Part shown: in pieces, positions 7,706-17,125 of the stretch
How positions within the stretch are numbered: the first letter of the stretch is position 1
Layout of the letters: the number at the start of each line of letters is the position of its first letter
NCBI RefSeq assembly: GCF_001831475.1
Contig: NZ_CP017688.1
Span: 2,914,001-2,978,000, forward strand
Direction: 5' to 3'
Source of the DNA: Flavobacterium crassostreae
GTDB lineage: Bacteria; Bacteroidota; Bacteroidia; Flavobacteriales; Flavobacteriaceae
Length of the DNA: 64,000 bases
Made by a program: the position numbers and the translations under genes
Notes under the pieces: generated by a model
The model's input: only the letters and a program-made list of their open reading frames with translations
The model's database searches: none
What the model was told of the DNA's origin: nothing

Positions 7706-10177
7706 CTACAATCTTACATTTAATTTGAGATTAAAAACCCGTGTTGTCATGTAGTTTGGAATGGCATATTCGTTCTTAGAATATACGTCTCGCACAAAGG
7801 TATTGGTAATGGCGTTTTGGTTATTAAATAAATTGAAAATCTCAAATCCTAGGGTTAATTCTTTACAGTTTTTAAAAAATCTGTTTTGTGGTTTGAGGTG
7901 GTTTCCATCTATAAATACTTTGGAAAAACCTATATCTACTCGTCGGTAATCATTTAATCTGTTTTGGTATAAATAAGGATCCGCGTAGGCAGGAGAACCG
8001 CCTGGCAAACCTGTATTGTAAACCAAATTTAAATGCAACTTAACGGTCGGTATATTGGGCATATAATCCTGGAATAAAACCCCAAATTTTAAACGTTGGT
8101 CGGTTGGTCTAGCAATATAACCTCTGTTGTTAGTATTCTCTTCTGTTTTGAGATAACCAAAGCTAAACCAAGACTCCGAACCTGGCACAAACTCTCCATT
8201 CCAGCGTAGATCTATCCCTTGCACATAGGCTTTGGCATTATTGGTTGCTGCATAACGTATCCTAACATTATCAATGGTATACGTATTTACATTAGTAATA
8301 TTTTTATAATACAACTCAGTTATAAATTTAAAAGGACGGGACCACATAGTAAAACTATAGTCATTACTCAAAACAACATGTAGCGCCTGTTGCGCCTTAA
8401 CATTGGGTCTTACTACACCATCTGCAGCACGAAGTTCTCTATAAAATGGCGGCTGGTGGTACATTCCGCCCGAAATCTTAAATACCATATCTTGTTCCCA
8501 GTTTGGTTTTATAGCAAATTGTGCTCTTGGGCTAATTACAAACTGATTTACATTAGTGCCATCCGTTGTTGCGGCTAGTTGCCAATCTTGCATCCGCACA
8601 CCTGCATTGTACCAAATTGCATGGCGGTTTAGCATTCCTTTTTTACTCCACTGCAAATATCCTGAAAACCGATGGATGGAAGTCGCGTTTTGTGCCCGTA
8701 GACTTTGATATGGAGCTAATGGCCCAGAATAAACCGCATATGGCTCGTCTTTTTTGATTAAGTCCAAACGCACTGGGTTTATGGAAAATCCAGCCGAATC
8801 TATGACCTCCCACTCTACCACTCGATCTCTAATGGATTCATGGGTGTATTTTGCGCCCCATTCTAAGGTATGGCTTTGGTAATCCAAAAAACCTTTAAGC
8901 TCTATATTAGCAATTAAGGCATCCAAATCATTGCGTGCATGGTTTAATTGAGAGCCTACACCTCTTGAAAAATTAACATTCCCAAAAGTTTCTGAACCTA
9001 TATTGGTGTCTATTTCTCCCAATTGGTATTGCGCCAATATATCAAAATGCTCTTGCTCTTGGGTATGAAAAAGAGAACTTATCCATTTTAGCGTAAGGGT
9101 TTCTGTAGGTTTAAAAGTAGTTTTTAATGCCCCAAAATAGGTACTGTACTGATCCTTTTCTTGCCCCTGATAATATACCAAAAGCGCTATAGGATTGCTA
9201 ATGGTCCCAAACTTGGTTTGCTTGGTTAAGGGTTTGTAATTGTAATTATTTTGCGAAATATTGCCCACAAAACTCCAATTCCATTTAACCGAAGCTTGAT
9301 AATTTATATGGGTTTGCAGGTCTACAAAAGAGGGAGTATAGTTTGTCTGTGTGTCTTGACTTTTAACCAACAAACTGTTGTTTCTATAACGCACTCCAGT
9401 GACTGCTGCCCATTTATTATTTTTGGAAACCGCATCTAGAGCCAAACTTCCGCCCAAAAAACTAAGCTCCATACTGGATGCAAATTTAGTCGGTGTTCTG
9501 TAGGTAATATCCAAAACAGAAGCAAGCTTGTCTCCAAATTTTGCTTGAAATCCTCCTGCAGAAAAATCTACATTTTGGACCAGATCGGTATTGGTAAAAC
9601 TCAACCCTTCTTGTTGGCCGGAACGAATCAAAAAGGGACGGTACACTTCAATTTCGTTTACATACACTAAATTTTCGTCATAATTACCACCCCGAACTGC
9701 GTATTGGGTACTCAATTCGTTATTAGAGTTGACTCCTGCTAGGGTTTTTAGTATGTTTTCAATACCTGCATTTGCTCCTGGGATTTTTCGAATCATCTCG
9801 GGCGAAATACTCGTTATTCCGGTGGTGTTTTTTTTGTTGTTAGAAGTAATCACTACCGCCCCCATTTGTTCCTCTCTGGCATTCATTACCAAATGAAACT
9901 CATAGACTTCGTTATTTTTTAAAGCCATCGAAACAGTGGCCTTTTTTAAAGAAACATGGGTAAATACCAATGTTATTTGTTGCTCCGAGGGCACCAACAA
10001 ACTATAAAAACCGTTGCTATTGGTTTGTGTAACCACCCCAGCTCCAGAAACATTAACGTTACTTATTGGAAGATTATTATTATCTAAAACAAGTCCTTTT
10101 ACTCTTGCAGATTGCGCAACAGAAGACAACACGGTCCAAAAAAAGACTAAAACAAAAACAAATTTATTGGTTATCAA
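7706..10177 (-). CDS. TonB-dependent outer-membrane receptor
   Basis: An 823-residue receptor for energy-dependent uptake across the outer membrane. It has a signal peptide (cleavage near SVAQSA), an N-terminal CarboxypepD_reg-like domain (about residues 24-90, GLVLDNNNLPISNVNVSGAG), a plug domain (about 105-225, with QYAVRGGNYDENLVYVNEIE and GGFQAKFGDKLASVLDI) and a long beta-barrel ending in aromatic-rich strands (VFNLKLNVRL). No SusD partner is adjacent, so it is not a typical Sus pair. It begins 12 bases after the M23 peptidase gene and is probably co-transcribed with it. The substrate is unknown. Confidence 0.9.
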   Translation of the reverse strand: MITNKFVFVLVFFWTVLSSVAQSARVKGLVLDNNNLPISNVNVSGAGVVTQTNSNGFYSLLVPSEQQITLVFTHVSLKKATVSMALKNNEVYEFHLVMNAREEQMGAVVITSNNKKNTTGITSISPEMIRKIPGANAGIENILKTLAGVNSNNELSTQYAVRGGNYDENLVYVNEIEVYRPFLIRSGQQEGLSFTNTDLVQNVDFSAGGFQAKFGDKLASVLDITYRTPTKFASSMELSFLGGSLALDAVSKNNKWAAVTGVRYRNNSLLVKSQDTQTNYTPSFVDLQTHINYQASVKWNWSFVGNISQNNYNYKPLTKQTKFGTISNPIALLVYYQGQEKDQYSTYFGALKTTFKPTETLTLKWISSLFHTQEQEHFDILAQYQLGEIDTNIGSETFGNVNFSRGVGSQLNHARNDLDALIANIELKGFLDYQSHTLEWGAKYTHESIRDRVVEWEVIDSAGFSINPVRLDLIKKDEPYAVYSGPLAPYQSLRAQNATSIHRFSGYLQWSKKGMLNRHAIWYNAGVRMQDWQLAATTDGTNVNQFVISPRAQFAIKPNWEQDMVFKISGGMYHQPPFYRELRAADGVVRPNVKAQQALHVVLSNDYSFTMWSRPFKFITELYYKNITNVNTYTIDNVRIRYAATNNAKAYVQGIDLRWNGEFVPGSESWFSFGYLKTEENTNNRGYIARPTDQRLKFGVLFQDYMPNIPTVKLHLNLVYNTGLPGGSPAYADPYLYQNRLNDYRRVDIGFSKVFIDGNHLKPQNRFFKNCKELTLGFEIFNLFNNQNAITNTFVRDVYSKNEYAIPNYMTTRVFNLKLNVRL

Positions 10178-10189
10178 GATTTTTAACTA

Positions 10190-11899
10190 TTAGTATTGTT
10201 GACTTCTAAAAAAACGCGTCTCAAAGGTACTTGAATTTCCTACATTATCCGTGACTATTACTTTTAAATCATTGGCTCCCTCTGCAACAATACCATCACT
10301 GAAGTTATGAGTAAGGGTTCGGGATTTATAATCGTACTCCAACAAAATCCAATTGCCATTTAAATAACCCGCATACGATTTAATACCAGAACCACTATCA
10401 CTTACAGAAAATCGCAGCGTTTTTTGTTTGCTAATCCATTTTCCTGCAATAGAATTTGCAATGGTTATAGAGGGTGGTTTGGTGTCGGTAACTAATTTAT
10501 AAGTACCAAGGGATCGCACCTTGGCCGAAAACACATTTCCTTTGGACCAAGTATAATTATACCCAACCCTGCCTCTGCTATCTATGTCTGCTATAAACAC
10601 TTTTTCTTTCTGAGCTTCTGTATAGGTCGAATCTGTGATGGATATCGTAAAGTTTGAATGCACCGGAACCGAATCGTTATGCAAATACAAAGTGCTATCT
10701 TTGACGTCAAAATCCATTTCAAAATCATCATAAAAAGTCCCTGCTGGAAAAAATACCGCTATATTTTGTTTAGTAAAGAGATTATCCCTAGCCACTTTTA
10801 CATAATAATCCGAGTGCACCGCAAGGGTATTGACCACCGGATCTGCCCCATCATAGGTTATTGGAACAGTGATGATTTTGACATTATTAAAAAAATCCGA
10901 AACCTCAATACGGTACACAGAGGCCAAATTAGGCACTACATCTATTATCCCATTGGTTGCATCTGTTGCAATAAAACTAAGAGGATACGGGGTTTTCATA
11001 AACAACTTTTGTACCCGTTGGTTGGTTTGTTTGTATCTAGGATAATCCAGCAACGCATTAATGTAACGCATTTCGTCAAAACCATAGGTATCCAATTGAT
11101 AGCCAAAACTAGGATTGCCGTTCCAATAGGTTTGTACCTTATAAGCACCGTTTTTGTTGTACGAAACACTATCATAATCTACGGTGGTGATTCCAAAACC
11201 AATTTTTCCATTTGCCTTAACACTAGAAGCTAAATAAGTCCCGTCTTTTTGTAAAGAAACACTTAAAAGCAATGGTCTTTTGGATTGATTCACTACCGTA
11301 TTAGCCTCTAAAGGATAAACATATAAGCCCGATATAAATGGTTTTTTGCTGTCTTTAATACTGGTATCATATCCAAATAATAGCGGATTGATGATCTTCT
11401 CGGTCTTGCTATCTCTAAATTCAAAATGCAAATGCGGGCCTTGCGAAGAACCAGAATTTCCCGAAAAGGCAATAACCTGTCCTTTTTGCACCGGCAATTC
11501 GTCTGGTTTTAAAAACAGTTCTATTTCAAAAGCCTGTTCTCTATAATAGGCTTTTTGTATGTAATCTTGGATTGCGCCATTGGCTGATTTTAAATGTCCA
11601 TACACAGAGGTAAATCCGTTAGGATGTGTTATATAAATTGCTTTGCCGTAGCCGTAAGGAGACATCTTAATTCTAGACACATAACCATCCGCCACTGCAT
11701 GTACGTCTAAGCCTTGTCTTTGTTGGGTTTTAAAATCCCAACCAGCATGAAAGTGATTGGGTCTGAGTTCTCCAAAGTTTCCAGAAAGTTGGGTCGGAAT
11801 ATCTAAAGGAAGCCTAAAATAATCTTTGGGATAATTGGTTTGCGCAATACAACCACTAAAAAGCAGTATAAAAAAAGGTAAAAATCTCATCTTATTCAT
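10190..11899 (-). CDS. M23 family metallopeptidase lipoprotein
   Basis: A 569-residue putative peptidoglycan endopeptidase with a lipoprotein-like signal (FILLFSGC, Cys17). The LytM/M23 zinc site is complete: HFHAGWD (His51 and Asp55) and HLHFE (His156, His158), with GYGKAIYITH between. About 380 residues of beta-rich C-terminal region follow, of unknown role. M23 enzymes cut peptide cross-links in the wall and can also act as regulators of cell division; all catalytic residues here are intact. It lies directly upstream of the TonB-dependent receptor on the same strand. Confidence 0.88.
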   Translation of the reverse strand: MNKMRFLPFFILLFSGCIAQTNYPKDYFRLPLDIPTQLSGNFGELRPNHFHAGWDFKTQQRQGLDVHAVADGYVSRIKMSPYGYGKAIYITHPNGFTSVYGHLKSANGAIQDYIQKAYYREQAFEIELFLKPDELPVQKGQVIAFSGNSGSSQGPHLHFEFRDSKTEKIINPLLFGYDTSIKDSKKPFISGLYVYPLEANTVVNQSKRPLLLSVSLQKDGTYLASSVKANGKIGFGITTVDYDSVSYNKNGAYKVQTYWNGNPSFGYQLDTYGFDEMRYINALLDYPRYKQTNQRVQKLFMKTPYPLSFIATDATNGIIDVVPNLASVYRIEVSDFFNNVKIITVPITYDGADPVVNTLAVHSDYYVKVARDNLFTKQNIAVFFPAGTFYDDFEMDFDVKDSTLYLHNDSVPVHSNFTISITDSTYTEAQKEKVFIADIDSRGRVGYNYTWSKGNVFSAKVRSLGTYKLVTDTKPPSITIANSIAGKWISKQKTLRFSVSDSGSGIKSYAGYLNGNWILLEYDYKSRTLTHNFSDGIVAEGANDLKVIVTDNVGNSSTFETRFFRSQQY

Positions 11900-12009
11900 T
11901 TTTGCTAAGGTAAAAAAAGTAATTCGTTAAATTTTATAAAAAAAGACTTTTTGTAAACAATTACAAAACAAGAGTTTGCTTTTTTTAAAATAAAAAAACG
12001 AATAAAATA

Positions 12010-12039
12010 TTGTAATAATAAAAACTAATACTAAATTTG
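12010..12039 (+). promoter_or_regulatory. Bacteroidetes-type promoter of the zapA cluster
   Basis: TTG at 12010-12012, a 19-bp spacer and TAAATTTG at 12032-12039 match the -33/-7 consensus exactly. The start codon of the first gene is 30 bases downstream. Confidence 0.75.
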
Positions 12040-12068
12040 TAATATTAAGTAATGAATCGGAAATAACA

Positions 12069-12359
12069 ATGAGTGTAATTGCAGAAATAATTGATACTCT
12101 CGAAAACAAAATTAAAAAACTGATTTTAAAACTTGAAAGTTTAGAAAAAAACAATCAAGAGTTAGAGAGTAAAGTATCCAAATCTGCACAAACCATACAA
12201 TCTCAGTCACATGAGATTGAAGCCTTAAAAAAGCAATATGAATCGCTCCAAATTGCCAGCACATTACTAGGCAGTGACAATAATAAAAGAGATACAAAGC
12301 TAAAAATAAATTCATTAATTCGTGACATTGATTACTGTATAGCACAACTTTCAGATTAA
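12069..12359 (+). CDS. Small coiled-coil protein upstream of zapA
   Basis: A 96-residue protein that is almost entirely a heptad coiled coil (LENKIKKLILKLESLEKNNQ through about residue 65), ending with a short segment rich in Asp and Ile. It precedes zapA by 5 bases in the same operon. This arrangement is common in Bacteroidota and suggests that the protein works with the division ring. By analogy it could stand in for ZapB-like factors, but that is inference. Confidence 0.75.
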   Translation: MSVIAEIIDTLENKIKKLILKLESLEKNNQELESKVSKSAQTIQSQSHEIEALKKQYESLQIASTLLGSDNNKRDTKLKINSLIRDIDYCIAQLSD

Positions 12360-12364
12360 TAAAC

Positions 12365-12658
12365 ATGGATGAAAAGCTTAAAATAAAAATATCAATTGCT
12401 GACAGAGTCTACCCGCTAACGGTAGATCCTGCTCAAGAAGAAGGACTTAGAAGTGCTTCTAAAAAAATTGATCTTATGATTAAGCAATTTGAAGAAAATT
12501 ATGCCGTACGAGACAAACAAGATGTTTTGGCCATGTGTGCCTTACAGTTTGCATCTCAAGTAGAACAAAAACATATCGATAATGCAATCAATGGCGAAGA
12601 AACTATTGAAAGAATTAAAAATTTAAACGTTCTATTAGACCAACATCTCAACAATTAA
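12365..12658 (+). CDS. zapA: Cell division protein ZapA
   Basis: A 97-residue cytosolic protein. ZapA bundles FtsZ filaments at the division site. The start KLKIKISIADRVYPLTVDPAQEEGLRSA is the typical ZapA N-terminal globular domain (KIKISIADRVYPL region), followed by a helical segment (IDLMIKQFEENY) and a conserved DVLAMCALQFASQ helix. The length is normal. It sits between the coiled-coil gene and a 6S-like RNA. The zapA-6S RNA neighbourhood is also known from proteobacteria, which supports both calls. Confidence 0.88.
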   Translation: MDEKLKIKISIADRVYPLTVDPAQEEGLRSASKKIDLMIKQFEENYAVRDKQDVLAMCALQFASQVEQKHIDNAINGEETIERIKNLNVLLDQHLNN

Positions 12659-12682
12659 ACGTTCTTTACAGAAACTAAGATA

Positions 12683-12847
12683 CTGCCTACATTAGTTCCC
12701 AATTGGTAAACTCAACACTAACATTTTAGAATGAGCGAATCATCACTACTAAAGCATGCCACGCTCCGGCGAGGAAACTTGAACAGTGAGTTAGCTCAAA
12801 ACTTGTCTTTTCGAGTTTATACAATACCACTAATGTAGGCTTTTTTT
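12683..12847 (+). ncRNA. ssrS: 6S RNA, flavobacterial type
   Basis: The 5' strand GCCTACATTAGT (12685-12696) is perfectly complementary to ACTAATGTAGGC (12829-12840), which is followed at once by a T-run (12841-12847) acting as terminator. The roughly 130 bases between have no reading frame and can form an interrupted rod with a central bubble, as in 6S RNA. 6S RNA binds the housekeeping RNA polymerase and mimics an open promoter. The position between zapA and rny and the closing stem match the 6S-Flavo family as I remember it. Confidence 0.8.
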
Positions 12848-12868
12848 ATATATAAATTTTAAACAAAC

Positions 12869-14428
12869 ATGGACATAGTAACAATCATTTCAGGAATTAT
12901 AGGTATAGTAGTTGGATTTGGAATTGCAAAAATAATTGAAAAAAGCAACATCTCTAATTTAATTAAAAATGCCAAAAAAGAAGCCTCCTCTATATTAAAA
13001 GACGCTAAAGTAGAAGCCGAGAATATCAAAAAAGATAAAATTCTGCAAGCCAAAGAAAAATTTATAGAACTTAAATCAGAGCACGAACAAGTTATCTTAT
13101 CTAGAGATAAAAAAGTTGCCGAAGTAGAAAAAAGAACCAGAGATAAAGAATCGCAAATTTCTAACGAATTATCCAAATCCAAAAAGGTAAACGAGGACTT
13201 TATCCAAAAAACCAACGAATACAATTCTAAAATTGATATTCTAGACAAAAGACAAGCCGAAGTAGACAAGTTGCACAAAAGCCAATTACAACAATTAGAA
13301 GTAATTTCAGGGCTTTCTGCAGAAGAAGCTAAAAACCAATTAGTAGACGGATTGAAAGCAGAAGCCAAATCAAAGGCAATGTCTCATATTCAGGACACCA
13401 TTGAAGAGGCCAAATTAACCGCACAACAAGAGGCCAAAAAAATAATCATCAACACCATTCAAAGAGTAGGAACCGAAGAAGCCGTAGAAAACTGCGTTTC
13501 TGTTTTCAATATTGAATCCGATGATGTTAAAGGTAGAATTATTGGTAGAGAAGGTAGAAACATCCGTGCACTGGAGGCTGCTACAGGAGTTGAAATAATT
13601 GTAGACGATACCCCTGAGGCAATTATACTATCTTGTTTTGACCCAGTACGTAGAGAAATAGCCCGTTTAGCATTACACAAACTAGTTACAGACGGACGTA
13701 TACATCCTGCAAGAATTGAAGAAGTTGTTGCAAAAACAACCAAACAAATTGATGACGAGATCATTGAAGTAGGAAAACGCACCGTTATTGATTTAGGGAT
13801 TCATGGTTTGCACCCTGAATTAATCAAAGTTGTTGGACGCATGAAATACCGTTCTTCCTACGGACAAAATTTACTGCAACACTCTCGCGAAGTTTCTAAA
13901 CTTTGTGGGATTATGGCCGCCGAACTTGGTTTAAATGTAAAATTAGCCAAAAGAGCGGGTCTATTGCACGATATCGGAAAAGTTCCGGATGCAGAGAGTG
14001 ACCTACCACATGCTTTATTAGGAATGCAATGGGCAGAAAAATATGGCGAAAAAGAAGAGGTTTGCAACGCCATTGGAGCGCATCATGACGAGATAGAAAT
14101 GAAATCCTTACTATCTCCTATTATTCAAGTATGTGATGCCATATCTGGAGCAAGACCAGGAGCAAGACGTCAAGTTTTAGATTCGTACATCCAACGATTA
14201 AAAGATCTAGAAGAAGTTGCATACGGATTTACGGGAGTAAAAAATGCCTATGCCATTCAAGCAGGTAGAGAATTGCGTGTAATTGTAGAGAGCGAAAAAG
14301 TTTCTGACGAAAATGCAGTAAACCTATCTTTTGAAATTTCGCAAAAAATACAAACAGAAATGACTTATCCAGGTCAAGTAAAAGTTACCGTTATCCGAGA
14401 AACTAGAGCCGTAAATATTGCCAAATAA
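12869..14428 (+). CDS. rny: Ribonuclease Y
   Basis: A 519-residue endoribonuclease that starts bulk mRNA decay at the inner membrane. It has an N-terminal membrane anchor ([21 protein letters not shown], listed as two parts [13 protein letters not shown] and GFGIAKII), a long charged coiled coil to about residue 195, a KH RNA-binding domain with [19 protein letters not shown] (near 223-245), and an HD domain with LLHDIGK near 368 and GAHHDE. The length matches the family. It follows the 6S RNA by about 20 bases and ends before a bidirectional hairpin terminator. Confidence 0.95.
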   Translation: MDIVTIISGIIGIVVGFGIAKIIEKSNISNLIKNAKKEASSILKDAKVEAENIKKDKILQAKEKFIELKSEHEQVILSRDKKVAEVEKRTRDKESQISNELSKSKKVNEDFIQKTNEYNSKIDILDKRQAEVDKLHKSQLQQLEVISGLSAEEAKNQLVDGLKAEAKSKAMSHIQDTIEEAKLTAQQEAKKIIINTIQRVGTEEAVENCVSVFNIESDDVKGRIIGREGRNIRALEAATGVEIIVDDTPEAIILSCFDPVRREIARLALHKLVTDGRIHPARIEEVVAKTTKQIDDEIIEVGKRTVIDLGIHGLHPELIKVVGRMKYRSSYGQNLLQHSREVSKLCGIMAAELGLNVKLAKRAGLLHDIGKVPDAESDLPHALLGMQWAEKYGEKEEVCNAIGAHHDEIEMKSLLSPIIQVCDAISGARPGARRQVLDSYIQRLKDLEEVAYGFTGVKNAYAIQAGRELRVIVESEKVSDENAVNLSFEISQKIQTEMTYPGQVKVTVIRETRAVNIAK

Positions 14429-14479
14429 GCGCAAAAAGTATCTCCATAAAATAAGTAAATAAGTAAATAAGCACAAAAA

Positions 14480-14511
14480 GCATTTCAGTAAATCCTGAAA
14501 TGCTTTTTTTT
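14480..14511 (+). terminator. Rho-independent terminator after rny
   Basis: Perfect 9-bp stem GCATTTCAG (14480-14488) and CTGAAATGC (14495-14503), a 6-nt loop and eight T residues. It separates rny from the convergent xerD. Confidence 0.88.
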
Positions 14512-14524
14512 GGTTTGCCACAGT

Positions 14525-15424
14525 CTAGCTTTTTCTGGGATGAAACTCTTGCACCACCTTAGCCAAAAACGTTCTGTCTAAATGCACATAAATTTCTGTA
14601 GTAGTGATCGACTCATGCCCTAGCATCAATTGTATTGAGCGCAGGTCTGCCCCATTTTCTAATAAATGCGTAGCAAAAGAGTGCCTAAAGGTATGTGGGC
14701 TTATTTTTTTGGTTAGGCCTGTTTTTAGACTTAAATCTTTTATAATAGTAAAAATCATTGCTCTGCTGAGTTGCCCTCCACGTCGGTTTAAAAATAAGGT
14801 ATCCTCAAAACCTTTCTGGATATGCAGCTGCTGTCTAACTCCTTTTTTATAATAAGCAATGTATTTTTGAGCTAATTCTGCTATGGGTACAAAGCGTTCT
14901 TTATTTCCTTTTCCGGTTACTTTTATAAAACCTTCGTCAAAAAACAAATCCGATATTTTGAGCGTAATTAGTTCTGAAACCCGCAAACCACAACCATACA
15001 AAACCTCTAACATGGCACGGTTGCGCTCTCCTTGGTCGGTTGCTAAATCTATAGCTGCAATTAAGGCATCAATTTCATCTAGAGCTAAGGTATCGGGCAA
15101 TTTTCGGCCTATTCTAGGTGTTTCAATAAGTTCTAGAGGATGGTCTGTTCTATACTCTTCAAAAATTAAATAATTAAAAAAACTCTTTAGACCCGAAATC
15201 ATTCTTGCTTGAGAGCGTGGATGGACTTGGGACGAAAGAGCATAAAGGAACTGTTGCAGCGTTTCTTGGGTGATTTGAACCGGAGAAACCGAAATAGCAT
15301 TTTGTTCCAAAAACAAACACAACCGCTCCAGATCAAAGGAGTAGTTCTCAACTGTATTTTTAGAGAGTCCGCGTTCTATTTTTAGATACGACTGATAGCT
15401 TTTTATATAAAAATCCCAATTCAT
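14525..15424 (-). CDS. xerD: Tyrosine recombinase XerD
   Basis: A 299-residue recombinase that resolves chromosome dimers at dif together with XerC. The SAM-like N-terminal domain (about 1-90) is followed by a catalytic domain with the full set of residues: Arg148 (GLRVSEL), Lys172 (TGKGNKER), His244 and Arg247 (HTFRH), His270 (LGH) and the nucleophile Tyr279 (EIYVH). The length and the core-genome position favour a housekeeping XerC/D over a mobile-element integrase. XerC against XerD is decided only by overall resemblance. Confidence 0.88.
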   Translation of the reverse strand: MNWDFYIKSYQSYLKIERGLSKNTVENYSFDLERLCLFLEQNAISVSPVQITQETLQQFLYALSSQVHPRSQARMISGLKSFFNYLIFEEYRTDHPLELIETPRIGRKLPDTLALDEIDALIAAIDLATDQGERNRAMLEVLYGCGLRVSELITLKISDLFFDEGFIKVTGKGNKERFVPIAELAQKYIAYYKKGVRQQLHIQKGFEDTLFLNRRGGQLSRAMIFTIIKDLSLKTGLTKKISPHTFRHSFATHLLENGADLRSIQLMLGHESITTTEIYVHLDRTFLAKVVQEFHPRKS

Positions 15425-15452
15425 GACACAAAGTAACGGATTTTATATCCAT

Positions 15453-15480
15453 AAAAAAACCTCCCGATTAGGAGGTTTTA
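15453..15480 (-). terminator. Terminator of the outer-membrane barrel gene
   Basis: Stem AAAACCTCC/GGAGGTTTT around a 6-nt loop. Read on the minus strand it ends in seven T residues (complement of 15453-15459), 24 bases after the barrel gene's stop. Confidence 0.82.
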
Positions 15481-15503
15481 TATAAAATGAATTAAGACTA
15501 AAA

Positions 15504-16016
15504 TTATAATTTATAATTAAAACCTAAATTAAGTGAAGAAATAGATCCTCCATCACGAGAAATTCCTTTATAACCTGCAAAAACTTCAAATTTATCCGTT
15601 TGGTAACCAAATTTTGGTTGGTAATAAACACCACCATCGCTAGTTCCTTTACCAACATAGATTGCATATCCTAAATCAGCACCTATGAAAAAATCTTCTG
15701 CAATAGTATATTGAGCAGTACCGGCTAATGGTAGAAAACCAATTGGATCCGTTTTAACTTCAATACTACCAAATGGACCTAAATCCGTAGTAGATGTTTT
15801 TCCTAAAAATGTAGTATAACCAGTAGTTGCACCTACTTTAAATTGCTCATCAATTTCCCATAAATAAGCAACATCTGCTCCTACATTTAAAGAAAAAGCG
15901 TCTTTAATATCGCCCATTGGCAAGCCAACATGAGCTCCAATTTTAAATTGCCCTTCTTGTGCATTAGCAATTCCAAAAGCAAATACAGCAGCAACTGTTA
16001 AAATAATTTTTTTCAT
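15504..16016 (-). CDS. Outer-membrane beta-barrel protein
   Basis: A 170-residue protein with a clear signal peptide (MKKIILTVAAVFAFGIANAQ, cleavage after residue 20). The mature part is made of alternating Gly- and aromatic-rich strands (KIGAHVGLPMGDI, GADVAYLWEID, FEVFAGYKGISRD) and ends SLNLGFNYKL, typical of small 8-stranded barrels of the OmpA/OmpW-like size class. No function can be assigned. It is divergent from the next barrel gene, with 302 bases of AT-rich sequence between them. Confidence 0.8.
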   Translation of the reverse strand: MKKIILTVAAVFAFGIANAQEGQFKIGAHVGLPMGDIKDAFSLNVGADVAYLWEIDEQFKVGATTGYTTFLGKTSTTDLGPFGSIEVKTDPIGFLPLAGTAQYTIAEDFFIGADLGYAIYVGKGTSDGGVYYQPKFGYQTDKFEVFAGYKGISRDGGSISSLNLGFNYKL

Positions 16017-16318
16017 TTTTATTTTTATTTATAATTTGAAGTGCGAATGTATCTATATCTCTTTTAAAAAACACTTAAATCACGGATAAAAAGCAGCTCT
16101 TTTTTTACTTAAAAATCGCTTTTTTAAACATAAAACATTCAAAAACAGCTAAATAGAAATTTTAAAAATCACTACATTTAGTGATGTAATAAATAAATAT
16201 TTTAACAGTAAATAACTTACAAATATTTTAAAATCATAACTATTTCTTTCTATTCAATTTATTTCTTTAGATTAAATTGCGTCTTGATAAAATTTAGTAT
16301 TCAAAAAAAGAAAAAAAA
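16017..16318. other. AT-rich divergent intergenic region
   Basis: It separates two divergent outer-membrane barrel genes. I see no open frame, repeat or stable hairpin. It should contain promoters for both genes, but no exact TTG-N19-TAnnTTTG match was found. Confidence 0.6.
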
Positions 16319-16882
16319 ATGAAAAAAACAGGAATAACAAGCATTGCAATAGTTGCTTTGGTGTTTAATACACAGGCACAATTAGTAAAATTTGGTCTAA
16401 AAGCTGGAGTTAATTATGCCAATGCAACAGCAGCAGAAGTTACTATTGACAAACAAAATTACCAAACCGCTGCAATAGGCAGTTATCATGCCGGAATTGT
16501 TGCTCGAGTTAAGCTTACAGACAAATTTGCGGTACAACCCGAATTAATTTATACTACCGAAGGCGCGAGTTACAAAAATGCAGCTACCCAATTTAAAAAT
16601 GAACTTGGATACCTTTCCATTCCGTTATTGGCACAACTAACTATCGGTAACGTATTCATTTTAGAAGCCGGTCCGCAAGCACATTTTTTAGTAAGCCAAA
16701 AAAATAATTTTGATCTAGAAGATTACAACACCTTTGAATTTGCAGCAGCAGCAGGGTTAGGTGTACAGCTTACCAAAAGTGTTTTTGTTCAAGGACGTTA
16801 TGTTATGGGTGTTACGGATCCGTCTAAAAATTCAGATATTAAAAGCGCAACAGTACAACTATCTGCTGGATTCTTTTTTTAG
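16319..16882 (+). CDS. Outer-membrane beta-barrel protein (PorT-like)
   Basis: A 187-residue protein with signal peptide (MKKTGITSIAIVALVFNTQAQ, cleavage near 21). The mature part begins KFGLKAGVNYAN and continues with strands such as FAVQPELIYTTEGA, LGYLSIPLLAQLTIG, FILEAGPQAHFLVS and VFVQGRYVMGVTD, the pattern of the Bacteroidota outer-membrane beta-barrel family 2. It ends with a C-terminal Phe (SAGFFF), common for barrel insertion. Role unknown. Confidence 0.82.
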   Translation: MKKTGITSIAIVALVFNTQAQLVKFGLKAGVNYANATAAEVTIDKQNYQTAAIGSYHAGIVARVKLTDKFAVQPELIYTTEGASYKNAATQFKNELGYLSIPLLAQLTIGNVFILEAGPQAHFLVSQKNNFDLEDYNTFEFAAAAGLGVQLTKSVFVQGRYVMGVTDPSKNSDIKSATVQLSAGFFF

Positions 16883-17125
16883 ACCATTAAATTTTTACTG
16901 TTTGGAGGTACTGTTTTGTACTTTATCAACTTTAGGGAAACTAAAAATAAGTAGTCATAACCCTACATGTTGTATATCAAGCATTTATATTAAAAAAAAC
17001 ATAAAAAAAAGCAAAAATTGTTATGAAAATCAAAAAAAAGAATGGTTATGTAGTTTTTTTAATACATTTGCGTAAGTTTTTTGCACTAAGCAAAAAAAAT
17101 AATTAACTATAAATTTAATAATTCG

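Noticed and set aside
10658..11233. Long + strand frame (191 codons) opposite the M23 peptidase gene
   Set aside because: It lies wholly antisense to a gene with complete catalytic motifs, and its product has no recognisable domain.
11927..12154. Minus-strand frame with hydrophobic product near the zapA operon promoter
   Set aside because: It covers a consensus promoter and the coiled-coil gene on the other strand; the hydrophobicity is an artefact of AT-rich antisense sequence.
16761..17075. + strand frame of 104 codons overlapping the end of the PorT-like barrel gene
   Set aside because: It is a shadow of the barrel gene in another frame running into AT-rich intergenic DNA, and the barrel gene has its own proper ending.
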